In this document: positions 28,253-36,085 of the stretch, one piece after another
How positions within the stretch are numbered: position 1 is the stretch's first letter
How the letters are laid out: each line of letters begins with the position of its first letter
Source of the DNA: Maricaulis alexandrii
GTDB taxonomy: Bacteria; Pseudomonadota; Alphaproteobacteria; Caulobacterales; Maricaulaceae
Direction: 5' to 3'
Length of the DNA: 64,000 nucleotides
Assembly: GCF_005871165.1 (NCBI RefSeq)
Contig: NZ_SWKP01000003.1
Span: forward strand, 606,463-670,462
Made by a program: the position numbers and the translations under genes
The notes under the pieces: generated by a model
The model's database searches: none
Told to the model about the DNA's origin: nothing
The model's input: only the letters and a program-made list of their open reading frames with translations

Positions 28253-29799
28253 CCCGCCGCATAGACCTCCTGGAGCTCCCGCTTGAGCACCTTGCCGATC
28301 GCACTGCGCGGCAGGGTGTCGATGACGCGAATGTCGGACAGGCGCTGCATCTTGCCTAGCTGGGCATTGGCCGTGGCGAGAATCTCGGCGGGCGCCGCCG
28401 CGCCCGGTTCGGTCAGGCAGACAAAGGCCACCGGAGTCTCGCCCCATTCCTTGGAGGGCACGCCGACCACGGAGGCATCGGCCACGGCCGGATTCTCCAT
28501 CAGGATGGCTTCCAGATCGGCCGGATAGATATTCATCCCGCCGGAAATGATCATGTCCTTGGCCCGGCCGACAATCGTGAAAAAGCCGTCCTCATCGACA
28601 CTGGCCAGATCGCCGGTGCGGATGAAACGATCGCCCTCCGGAGAAAACCATTCGGCCTCACGCGTCTTGTCGGAACGGCCGTGATAGCCGGTCATCATCG
28701 CGCCGGACCGGCCCACGACTTCGCCGATTTCACCCGGCGGCAATTGCGTTCCGTCCGGACCGATCACGCGGATATCATGACCCGGCATGGGCTGGCCGAC
28801 CGTGTGGAGCTTGTCCGGGTGCTGATGCGCCAGCAGGGCGCAGGTGCCGCCGCCTTCCGTCATCCCGTAATATTCGATCAGCCCGCCGGGCCAGCGCGCC
28901 AGAACCTCGGCCTTCAGCTCGGCCGAGAAGGGCGCGGAAGTACAGAATTTCAGTTTGAAGGCGCTCAGGTCGAACTGGTCGAAATCCGGTTCTGCCAGGA
29001 TGCGCTGATACTGCACTGGCACAAGCATGGTGTGCGTGGCGTGATGCTGCTGCGCGAGGGTCAGATAGGCGTGAGCGTTGAATTTTGGCATCAGGACGAG
29101 CGTGCCACCACCGGCCAGGGTCGGCAGGACATGCACCAGCGTGGTGTTGGAATAGAGCGGCGTCGAGACCAGGGCGACAGCCTCCGGCCCGAAGCCGACC
29201 GTCTCGCCCAGATGATTGTGGGGCCAGCGCATCTTGAAACTCTGGACGATGCCCTTGGGCACACCGGTCGTACCGGAGGAATAGATGATGTTGAACGCCA
29301 TCTCCGGCGTGATCTCGATCATCTCCGGCCGGCTGCCTTCCGGTGCCATCCAATCGTCCAAAGCCGTCCCGTCAGCGCCGTCCTCCAGGGCGAGGCGATG
29401 CGCCTCAACCGGACCGGTGGCCTCGGAGAGATGCGCGGAGACAGCGGCGTCCGTGGCCAGATGCGACGCGCCGCAATCGGCGATCATGGCGACCAGCTGG
29501 TCCGGCGTTGCCGAGGGTGAAAGCGGCGCAATGGCTGCACCGGTTCTCAATGTCCCGATGAAGATGGCCATATAGTCGATCGAGGAGGCCGCACAGACCG
29601 ACACCACACCGCCGGGGCGGACCCCATCCCGCTGCAGCGCCGCCGCAATCCGGTCTGCCCGGGCGTCGAGGCCGGCATAGGTGATCGATCGGTCACCGCA
29701 GATGATGGCGATCTGGTCCGGCCGGGCCTTGGCCTGCAGACGGACGAATTCGGGAAATGTGCCGAATGGCTGTTCGGCATAGGCCTTGATCGGGTCCAA
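28249..29799 (-). CDS. AMP-binding acyl-CoA synthetase (class I adenylate-forming)
   Basis: A 516-aa enzyme that activates a carboxylic acid via an acyl-AMP to its CoA thioester. The core motifs are all present: YSSGTTGVPKGIVQS (about residues 173-187), EYYGMTEGGG (about 310), and RTGDLASVDEDGFFTIVGRAKDMIISGGMNIYP (given in parts, around 400-430). The catalytic C-terminal Lys is in PRSAIGKVLKRELQE. The substrate may be a long/medium-chain or aromatic acid. It lies downstream of the FAH gene on the same strand beyond a hairpin; the ligase and FAH may form part of one catabolic series. Confidence 0.9.
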   Translation of the reverse strand: MDPIKAYAEQPFGTFPEFVRLQAKARPDQIAIICGDRSITYAGLDARADRIAAALQRDGVRPGGVVSVCAASSIDYMAIFIGTLRTGAAIAPLSPSATPDQLVAMIADCGASHLATDAAVSAHLSEATGPVEAHRLALEDGADGTALDDWMAPEGSRPEMIEITPEMAFNIIYSSGTTGVPKGIVQSFKMRWPHNHLGETVGFGPEAVALVSTPLYSNTTLVHVLPTLAGGGTLVLMPKFNAHAYLTLAQQHHATHTMLVPVQYQRILAEPDFDQFDLSAFKLKFCTSAPFSAELKAEVLARWPGGLIEYYGMTEGGGTCALLAHQHPDKLHTVGQPMPGHDIRVIGPDGTQLPPGEIGEVVGRSGAMMTGYHGRSDKTREAEWFSPEGDRFIRTGDLASVDEDGFFTIVGRAKDMIISGGMNIYPADLEAILMENPAVADASVVGVPSKEWGETPVAFVCLTEPGAAAPAEILATANAQLGKMQRLSDIRVIDTLPRSAIGKVLKRELQEVYAAG

Positions 29800-29818
29800 A
29801 ACCCTCTCCCCTTCAAGT

Positions 29819-29850
29819 TTAGGAGGCGAGGTATGCCCTCGCCTCCTGTT
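29819..29850 (-). terminator. Strong hairpin between FAH-family and acyl-CoA synthetase genes
   Basis: AGGAGGCGAGG ... CCTCGCCTCCT is an 11-bp perfect stem with a five-base loop, 60 bases after the FAH-family stop. The following minus-strand bases are AAACTTG, so there is no U-run. It is a probable terminator or transcription-attenuating structure. Confidence 0.5.
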
Positions 29851-29908
29851 ATTCTTGATCGGGAGATTAGCGCTGCCGCCCCCGGTATGGAAGCGGCCGG
29901 GTCAGGTC

Positions 29909-30916
29909 CTAGACCTTGACCACTTCCTGTTCGATGGCGCCGAAGATGGACTTGCCGTCCTTGTCCTTCATCTCGATCCGAACCGTGTCGCCATAGTTCA
30001 TGAAGGGCGTCTTGGGCGCACCGTCATTGATGGTCTCGATCATGCGGATTTCGGCAATGCAGGAATAACCCACGCCCCCTTCGCTGATCGGCTTGCCCGG
30101 ACCGTCATCCAGCTTGTTGGAGACCGTGCCGGAGCCGACAATCGTGCCGGCGGTCACCGGACGGGTCTTGGCCAGATGGGCGATCAGCTGCGGGAAATCG
30201 AAGGTCATGTCGATGCCGCACTCGGCCTTGCCGAAGGCTTCGCCATTGTATTTCACCAGCAGCGGCAGATGCAGTTTGGCCCCATCCCAGGCCTCGCCCA
30301 GCTCGTCCGGCGTCACGGCGACCGGCGAGAAGGCACTCGGCGGCTTGGCCTGGAAGAAGCCGAAACCCTTGGCCAGCTCACCCGGGATCAGACCCCTCAG
30401 GGAGACATCATTGACCAGCATGACCAGGCGGATGGATTTCGCGGCCTCTTCGGTGGAGCAGCCCATCGGCGCATCACCGGTCACCACGGCGACCTCGCCT
30501 TCCATGTCACAGCCCCAGGCCGTATCGCCCAACGGGATATCGGCCCGCGGGGCCAGGAAGGCATCGGAGCCGCCCTGATACATCAGCGGATCGGTCCAGA
30601 AAGTCTCCGGCATTTCCGCATTGCGGGCCTTGCGGACCAGTTCGACGTGATTGACGTAGGCCGAACCATCCGCCCACTGATAGGCCCGCGGCAGCGGCGA
30701 CAGGGCGTCACGCTCATGGAAGCGCTCACGCGGAATGGTCTCGCGCTCCAACTCGGAGGACAGGGTCTGCAGCTCCGGCTCGCATCGCTCCCAATCATCC
30801 AGGGCCGCCTGCAGGGTCGGCGCAATGCGCGTGGCATCGGCACACCAGGCCAGATCCTTGGAAACAACGACCAGGCGGCCATCGCGGGTATCGGATTTGA
30901 GCGTTGCGAGTTTCAT
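29909..30916 (-). CDS. Fumarylacetoacetate hydrolase family protein
   Basis: A 335-aa FAH-fold enzyme with the metal-binding residues in DMEGEVAVVTGD (Glu-x-Glu, about residue 130) and the downstream RLVMLVNDVSLRGLIPGELAKGFGFFQAKPPSAFSP block. The final domain contains GSGTVSNKLDD and SCIAEIRMIETI. The family splits C-C bonds, in fumarylacetoacetate or related diketone acids; tyrosine catabolism is the usual setting but other hydrolases look alike. ATG at 30916 follows AAAGGAAG. The gene sits 57 bases after the sulfotransferase-like gene. Confidence 0.85.
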   Translation of the reverse strand: MKLATLKSDTRDGRLVVVSKDLAWCADATRIAPTLQAALDDWERCEPELQTLSSELERETIPRERFHERDALSPLPRAYQWADGSAYVNHVELVRKARNAEMPETFWTDPLMYQGGSDAFLAPRADIPLGDTAWGCDMEGEVAVVTGDAPMGCSTEEAAKSIRLVMLVNDVSLRGLIPGELAKGFGFFQAKPPSAFSPVAVTPDELGEAWDGAKLHLPLLVKYNGEAFGKAECGIDMTFDFPQLIAHLAKTRPVTAGTIVGSGTVSNKLDDGPGKPISEGGVGYSCIAEIRMIETINDGAPKTPFMNYGDTVRIEMKDKDGKSIFGAIEQEVVKV

Positions 30917-30973
30917 GTCTGTCTTCCTTTGGTCGGCGGACATTGCTGACCGGACATTACCGGCCTCTTGGGG

Positions 30974-31972
30974 TTATATCAGAGCGTTGGGCAAGACGCC
31001 GTCACGCGGAGATTGGGGAAACAGGCCGTAGCTCCACGCGATGATCGCGTCGAGTTCCGGGCCCAGTTGTTCGGCAATGCGGTCGGCCTCGGCCTTGCGG
31101 CGGTCCGGACCGAAGCTCTGCGAGGCATCCTTGGCATCGCGCTTGAACAGCGGCCCCTTGGCCGTAGTAGCGACATGGTCCGCGCCCAGTTCCAGGCCGA
31201 AGAAATCGTCGACAGCCCTCAGGGCCGGTTCGGGATCCGCCACGAAACGGTCGCCATCCAGGGAGGCGAAATTCTCGCGCGGTCCCTTGTTGAAGGCGTC
31301 CAGCATGGCCGCCACCTGCATCTGCCAGACCAGGGCCGCAATCTGCAGGTCGGACATCTGCATGAGCTGGCGCGGATCGGTCCGGGCAATCGGATGCCCG
31401 TCCATGGCGAAGATCGTGAACAGGCGCCGCGCAAAGGACCGTCCGGCTTCGCCCTTTTTGGCGATGGAGATCAGGAAAGCCCGCAATTGCGAGGTCAGCA
31501 GGACATGGCGGGCCTGCGGATAGAGGCGCGCCATGTCGCCAATGAGATTGTTGACCGTATTGGTCGGCTTGAGCGTGACGAAGCCCTCGCCTTCCACGGG
31601 TTGGCACAGGGCCGGCATGACGCGCTGGATCCACCGATCACTGGCGCCCGCGCCTTCGCGTCGCTTGATGTTGGAGATTTCCATCAGGGCAGCCGGTTCG
31701 CGCAGGCCCAGATTGGTGCCCGGCTTGTCGAGGCATCGCGCCAACAGGGTCGAGCAGCAAAAGGCGGTATGCCAGATGAAGACCGGACGGGCCTCCGGGG
31801 CCGTTTCCGGCATGTCGGCCAGGCGCACCGGGCGCGTGGCGCAGCCGGTCCGGTCCCAGCGCTCGTCCAGGAAGGGTGTTTCGGCCAGGGCGGCCCGGTC
31901 AACCTCGCAAAGGCGCACGACCTGGTTTTGCGCGTCCAGCGCGTCGGCGAACCAGATCTTTTGCGCGCTCAT
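30974..31972 (-). CDS. Sulfotransferase-like P-loop protein
   Basis: A 332-aa protein with a 5'-PSB-like segment VFIWHTAFCCSTLLARCLD (residues about 64-82), in which the usual GxPxSGTT loop is replaced by HTAFCCSTLL, a variant seen in uncharacterised sulfotransferase-related families of this class. GDRFVADPEPALRAVDDFFGLEL near 260-285 resembles the later conserved block. No signal peptide. The start is 14 bases after the carbonic anhydrase stop. It is the third sulfotransferase-type gene in the window. It may no longer be catalytic. Confidence 0.65.
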   Translation of the reverse strand: MSAQKIWFADALDAQNQVVRLCEVDRAALAETPFLDERWDRTGCATRPVRLADMPETAPEARPVFIWHTAFCCSTLLARCLDKPGTNLGLREPAALMEISNIKRREGAGASDRWIQRVMPALCQPVEGEGFVTLKPTNTVNNLIGDMARLYPQARHVLLTSQLRAFLISIAKKGEAGRSFARRLFTIFAMDGHPIARTDPRQLMQMSDLQIAALVWQMQVAAMLDAFNKGPRENFASLDGDRFVADPEPALRAVDDFFGLELGADHVATTAKGPLFKRDAKDASQSFGPDRRKAEADRIAEQLGPELDAIIAWSYGLFPQSPRDGVLPNALI

Positions 31973-31986
31973 CCAGGACCTCCGGT

Positions 31987-32616
31987 CTAGACAGGCGCGA
32001 ACTGGCCGTCAGAGCCCAGCCATTCCAGCACACCGTCATGAATGGAGAAGCGGGCACCATGCAGTTCCAGCCCGCGTTCCTCGATGGCCGACTGGACAAA
32101 GCCGAACTGCTTGAGACGTTCCAGCGAGTGCTTGATGGAGACCAGTTCCAGATGCGGGGCCAGGGTCGCAGTCTCGGAGGAGCCAACCTCGGCCGCAGCC
32201 TCATCACGCGCCGGGTCCATGGTTTTCAGCCAGGGGCCGAGATAGTCGCTGGGCACGCCTGCCAGGCCGCTGGCGCAGGCTTTCACACCGCCGCAATCGC
32301 CGTGTCCCAGAACCAGGACGCCTTTGACCTTGAGCACTTTGACCGCGAATTCCAGGGCGGCCGAAACACCGTGAAGCCCGCCGCCCTGATCCTTCGGCGG
32401 TACCAGATTGGCCACATTGCGCACCACGAAAAGTTCACCGGGCGCGGCATCAAAGATCGCGGCCGGGTCCACCCGGCTGTCGGAACAGGCGATGACCAGC
32501 GTGTGTGGCGTCTGCCCCTCGGCGAGATCGGCATAGTGCTTTTGCTCGACACGAAAGCGGCCTCCCTTGAAGCGCTTATAGCCATCATGGAGGGTTTCTG
32601 GGGGAAGAGCGGGCAT
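31987..32616 (-). CDS. Beta-class carbonic anhydrase
   Basis: A 209-aa enzyme converting CO2 and bicarbonate. Zinc ligands are C44 and D46 (ACSDSRVDP), H105 and C108 (LVLGHGDCGG). The loop GGGLHGVSAALEF is typical. AGGAG lies upstream of the ATG. It is soluble and has no signal peptide. It starts a minus-strand series (carbonic anhydrase, sulfotransferase-like, FAH). It should supply bicarbonate, the co-substrate used by the pyruvate carboxylase at the right end. Confidence 0.95.
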   Translation of the reverse strand: MPALPPETLHDGYKRFKGGRFRVEQKHYADLAEGQTPHTLVIACSDSRVDPAAIFDAAPGELFVVRNVANLVPPKDQGGGLHGVSAALEFAVKVLKVKGVLVLGHGDCGGVKACASGLAGVPSDYLGPWLKTMDPARDEAAAEVGSSETATLAPHLELVSIKHSLERLKQFGFVQSAIEERGLELHGARFSIHDGVLEWLGSDGQFAPV

Positions 32617-32736
32617 GCAAGTCTCCTGTCACGGCCGTGAAAGCGGGCCGCGGCGAAAGGCCAGATGCCAGCGGTTCTAGTGGCATTCGAAACCGACGGA
32701 AAGCCCGGCGGCGCACCCGCCCGGCGCACCAGACAT

Positions 32737-32771
32737 GAAAAAAGGCCGGGGCGCGAACGCCCCGGCCTTCA
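32737..32771 (-). terminator. Rho-independent terminator of the secreted TPR-like gene
   Basis: Minus-strand stem AAGGCCGGGGCG / CGCCCCGGCCTT with a 4-base loop and a run of six T directly after it. It lies 36 bases after the stop of the gene at 32807-33274. Confidence 0.9.
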
Positions 32772-32806
32772 GGAAAGTGCGAGTAGGCTATAGCAGTCTG
32801 GGAGGA

Positions 32807-33274
32807 TCAGCCGGCCGCAACGCACTGAGACAGAGCCAGGTTCGCCGTCACTTCATCTTCGCCCGAGGACGAGGCTTCAGCGGCCTGGAAGGATGCGATG
32901 GCGGCTTCCTGCTCGCCGCTGAGCCACAGGGCGACGCCCCGATTGTTCAGCGCACGCCAGGCACCATCACGCATTTCCAGCGCGGCGTCGCAGGACTCGA
33001 TCGCCATCGTGTACTCACCGGTGGCGGCATAGGCGGCACACAGATTGGTCAGAGCGGCCACTTTGTGGCCGGGCGCGCCGTTGGATTCCAGAATGTCCTC
33101 ACCAAAGTGAATGACATCGGACCATTCCCCCCGGCTCACAGCATTATACTGAGCCCGCACAACGCCATTGGCGGTGCGATGACCGGCAAATTCCGGAGTC
33201 GTGTCGCAGGACTGGGTGTAACCCACAGACGAAAACACGGCCGCCAGGGCGACCGCAGCAGTGAGAGCGCGCAT
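32807..33274 (-). CDS. Secreted small TPR-like protein
   Basis: A 155-aa protein with a signal peptide (MRALTAAVALAAVFSSVGYTQS, cleaved after about residue 21) and two to three helical TPR-like repeats: VAALTNLCAAYAATGEYTMAIESCDAALE followed by RALNNRGVALWLSGEQEAAIASFQAAE. It is periplasmic or secreted. GGAGG is found nine bases before the ATG, which decides the start over 33367. It has its own terminator and is divergent from a LysR regulator. The function is unknown. Confidence 0.82.
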   Translation of the reverse strand: MRALTAAVALAAVFSSVGYTQSCDTTPEFAGHRTANGVVRAQYNAVSRGEWSDVIHFGEDILESNGAPGHKVAALTNLCAAYAATGEYTMAIESCDAALEMRDGAWRALNNRGVALWLSGEQEAAIASFQAAEASSSGEDEVTANLALSQCVAAG

Positions 33275-33365
33275 CTCGAAGCCTCCAATGTGAACAGTGT
33301 TTAGTTTTAGAACTGAGTTCTGCGAATGAAATTGACGATTCAGGATGCCGCGAATACAAAAACGC
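33275..33365. promoter_or_regulatory. Divergent promoter region with a 13-bp palindrome
   Basis: AGAACTGAGTTCT (33309-33321) is a perfect palindrome around one base, within AT-rich sequence between the TPR-like gene and the LysR gene. LysR-type regulators bind T-N11-A dyads in exactly such spacers, so this is a candidate operator. Confidence 0.45.
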
Positions 33366-34274
33366 ATGGATGATTGGTCCGACTATCTGGTCTGCCTGGC
33401 TGTGGCCGAGGCAGGCAGCCTGACCGCCGCGGCTCAACAGCTCGGCGTCAGCCAACCCACTGTGACCCGGCGCCTTCAGGCCCTGGAGCAACGCTTCGGT
33501 GAACCGGTCTTCGACCGGGACCAGGGACAGTCGCGCCTGACGACCCTGGGCCAGAAAGTGGTGGCCCACGCCAAGCGCATGCGCGAAGAGGCCTCCGCCA
33601 TCGAGCGGGCGGTGATCGCTCAGGACCAGTCCCTGTCCGGCCTGGTCGTGGTGTCAGCCTCCGAAGGACTGGGTGCCGACTGGTTGCCTCGCGCCCTCGC
33701 CTCCTTCCAGCGGGCCAATCCGCAGATCGGTATCGAGATCGCGATCAAGAATCACTCGGCCAACCTGGCCGACCGGGAAGCGGACATCGCCTTGCGCTGG
33801 AACGGACCGGGCACGCAGCAAAGCCTGATCGGGCGCCGCGGCGCCACGGTCGGTGCCGGCCTCTACGCCTCCCGGGACTATCTGGAAGAATACGGACGCC
33901 CGGAGAAGGTGGAAGATCTGGCGGACCATGCCTGTGTCGGCTGGACAGTCGGCGATTTCTTCGGCTGGCCGTCCTCGGTCTCGGGTTCGGCAGTCGTTCC
34001 CAAGAACATCTCCTTCAAGGCCAACAGCCCCGCCAGTCACCTCAAGGGAATCGAAGCCGGCTTCGGGGTCGGCGTGACCTCACACCGGCTGGCGCGGCAT
34101 TGCGAGAATGTCGAACGGATCCTGCCGGAATTCACGACCTCGCTGGACCTCTGGGTGGTGGCACACGAAACCGTCCGCAAGAGCGGGCGGGTCCGGGCGG
34201 CCTTTGACCACATCATTGCCCAGATGCAGGCCGATAGCGCCTATTTCACGCGCGGCGAGAGCTCCATCCTCTAG
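33366..34274 (+). CDS. LysR-family transcriptional regulator
   Basis: A 302-aa protein with LysR HTH (DDWSDYLVCLAVAEAGSLTAAAQQLGVSQPTVTRRLQ, residues 2-38) and an effector domain (residues about 90-295). It belongs to the CrgA/AaeR-like part of the family with GFGVGVTSHRL in the second subdomain. The first Met at 33345 is in frame but its ribosome site is weak; the Met at 33366 matches family starts. It is divergent from the TPR-like gene and probably controls it. Confidence 0.9.
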   Translation: MDDWSDYLVCLAVAEAGSLTAAAQQLGVSQPTVTRRLQALEQRFGEPVFDRDQGQSRLTTLGQKVVAHAKRMREEASAIERAVIAQDQSLSGLVVVSASEGLGADWLPRALASFQRANPQIGIEIAIKNHSANLADREADIALRWNGPGTQQSLIGRRGATVGAGLYASRDYLEEYGRPEKVEDLADHACVGWTVGDFFGWPSSVSGSAVVPKNISFKANSPASHLKGIEAGFGVGVTSHRLARHCENVERILPEFTTSLDLWVVAHETVRKSGRVRAAFDHIIAQMQADSAYFTRGESSIL

Positions 34275-34280
34275 GCCTGA

Positions 34281-34937
34281 TCAACCCTGTTCCGGCGGCG
34301 GTGCCGGCAGGGCGAGGATGTTCATGGCGATGGAAATGCGCTCGCGCGGCCCGTTATGCGGCCGAACGGCATGCATCATCCAGGACGGGAAAAGCACCAG
34401 CTTCCCCGGCTCCGGATGGACCCGGAATTGCGAGAGCTGCTGTTCACCGGTTTCGTCCTTGAAGACGAGGTCCGGTGCGACCATCCGCACCATGGGAAAG
34501 CGGGGGTCCTGGGCCACGAATGCGCCCTCGGTCTGGTCGCCGCCATCATCGATATAGAAGCTGGCCGACCAGAAGGAACCGGGATGGGCGTGCATCTGGT
34601 TGGAGGCCCCGGCGGGCGAGACATTGGCCCACATCTCCATGCCCATTTCATAGCGCGACTGGCCCTGCACACCATTGAGATCGCTGGTGAAGCGGCCGCA
34701 TAATTGCAGGGTTTCACGCGCCAGGGTCATGGCCGGTTCACCGCCCCAGTTCAGCATTTCGATATCGGAATGCCAGCCATGGATGTTCGAGCGGCGCACG
34801 CCGGGAGAGCGGGCGCGCTGCGCCATGATCACCTCACGCAAGGCCGGCACCAGCGCATCGGCCTGCGGCAGGCGGACTTCGATAACCGGTGTGAAGAACA
34901 GCCGGTTGACCGTGATCTGCGGCTCGGACGCGGACAT
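34281..34937 (-). CDS. 2OG-Fe(II) oxygenase-like protein, TIGR02466 type
   Basis: A 218-aa protein matching the TIGR02466 putative 2OG-Fe(II) oxygenases. Fe ligands are seen in NQMHAHPGSFWSASFYI (His-x-His region near residue 115-118), with the distal His/Arg in LVLFPSWMMHAVRPHNGPRERISIAMN (about 185-205). The substrate is unknown. Its ATG begins two bases after the asparaginase stop, so they are co-transcribed. Confidence 0.85.
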   Translation of the reverse strand: MSASEPQITVNRLFFTPVIEVRLPQADALVPALREVIMAQRARSPGVRRSNIHGWHSDIEMLNWGGEPAMTLARETLQLCGRFTSDLNGVQGQSRYEMGMEMWANVSPAGASNQMHAHPGSFWSASFYIDDGGDQTEGAFVAQDPRFPMVRMVAPDLVFKDETGEQQLSQFRVHPEPGKLVLFPSWMMHAVRPHNGPRERISIAMNILALPAPPPEQG

Positions 34938-34939
34938 GC

Positions 34940-35998
34940 CTATTCCTCATCCCCATAGATCGACACGACCGGTTCGCCGCCTTCGCTCTGTCGCGCGCGG
35001 TACATGCCGGGCGTGTTAAAGCTCCAGGCGATATCCCCGTCAGCGGACAGGGCCACGATCCCGCCATCGCCTTCCATGGCAGTCAGCTCATCCTGGATGA
35101 CCTGGTCCGCCGCGTCCTGCAGGGACAGGCCCTGCAGTTCGACCAGCATGCAGATGCGGCTGGCGACGGTCAGGCGGATGAAATACTCGCCCGTCCCCGT
35201 CGACGACACGCCGCAGCTTTCATTATTGGCATAGGTGCCGGCACCGATGATCGGGCTGTCACCGACCCGGCCCCAGCGCTTGGCAGTCGTTCCGCCCGTC
35301 GAGGTTCCGGCTGCGATATTGCCGTCCCGGTCCAGTGCCACGACGCCGACGGTTCCGAAGCGGTGCTCACGCGCATCGCGTTCCAGCGCCCCATGATCGA
35401 CAGGTTCCGGCTCCGGCGCGCCTTCCGGGCGCGGCGGCACCGGCAGCCCCTGGCTGATCAGGGCGCGTTCCATGGAGGCCCAGCGGCGCTCGGTGAAGAA
35501 CCAGGCCGGTTCGACGATTTCCAGACCCTGCTCGCGCGCAAAAGTCTCCGCACCCTCACCCTGGAGCATGACATGGCGGGAATTCTCCATGACTTGGCGG
35601 GCCAGGGAAATCGGGTGACGGACTTGCGTCACGCCGGCAATCGCGCCGGCATTCAGCGTCTCCCCATCCATGATGGAGGCATCCAGCTCATTGCGCCCGG
35701 CAGCCGTGAAGACTGCGCCCCGTCCGGAATTGAACAGCGGGTCGTCTTCCAGGCCCTGGATCACGGCGACCACGGCGTCGAGAGAGGAGCCCCCCTCATC
35801 CAGCACGGCTTCACCGCGGTCCAACGCCGCCTGCATGGCCGCCCGGTAGGCAGCGTCGGTTTCCGGTGTCATGGCGCCACGTTCAATCACGCCTGCACCG
35901 CCATGAATCACCAGAGCCCACTCACCCGGCTCATCCGCCAGGGCAGCAGAGGTCGACAAAAGCACGGCACAGGCCGCGGGCAGAATCTGGCGCAACAT
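34940..35998 (-). CDS. Isoaspartyl peptidase / L-asparaginase family, exported
   Basis: A 352-aa Ntn-hydrolase precursor with a signal peptide (MLRQILPAACAVLLSTSAALA). The nucleophile Thr follows the autocleavage site in HRFGTVGVVALDRDG (about residue 214), with STGGTTAKRWGRVGDSPIIGAGTYA just after, and GGGDGGI-type tail elements. N-terminal EWALVIHGGAGVI is diagnostic. It hydrolyses asparagine, beta-aspartyl dipeptides or glycosylasparagine. It is periplasmic. It is followed directly by the TIGR02466 gene. GGGGAG precedes the ATG. Confidence 0.93.
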   Translation of the reverse strand: MLRQILPAACAVLLSTSAALADEPGEWALVIHGGAGVIERGAMTPETDAAYRAAMQAALDRGEAVLDEGGSSLDAVVAVIQGLEDDPLFNSGRGAVFTAAGRNELDASIMDGETLNAGAIAGVTQVRHPISLARQVMENSRHVMLQGEGAETFAREQGLEIVEPAWFFTERRWASMERALISQGLPVPPRPEGAPEPEPVDHGALERDAREHRFGTVGVVALDRDGNIAAGTSTGGTTAKRWGRVGDSPIIGAGTYANNESCGVSSTGTGEYFIRLTVASRICMLVELQGLSLQDAADQVIQDELTAMEGDGGIVALSADGDIAWSFNTPGMYRARQSEGGEPVVSIYGDEE

Positions 35999-36085
35999 GA
36001 TGACAACTCCCCAATTGGTTCGCCTGAAGACTTCCCTGTCAGCGGACGGGGTGCAAGCCCGGGACGCTGTCCGGCCCGCCGGCGA

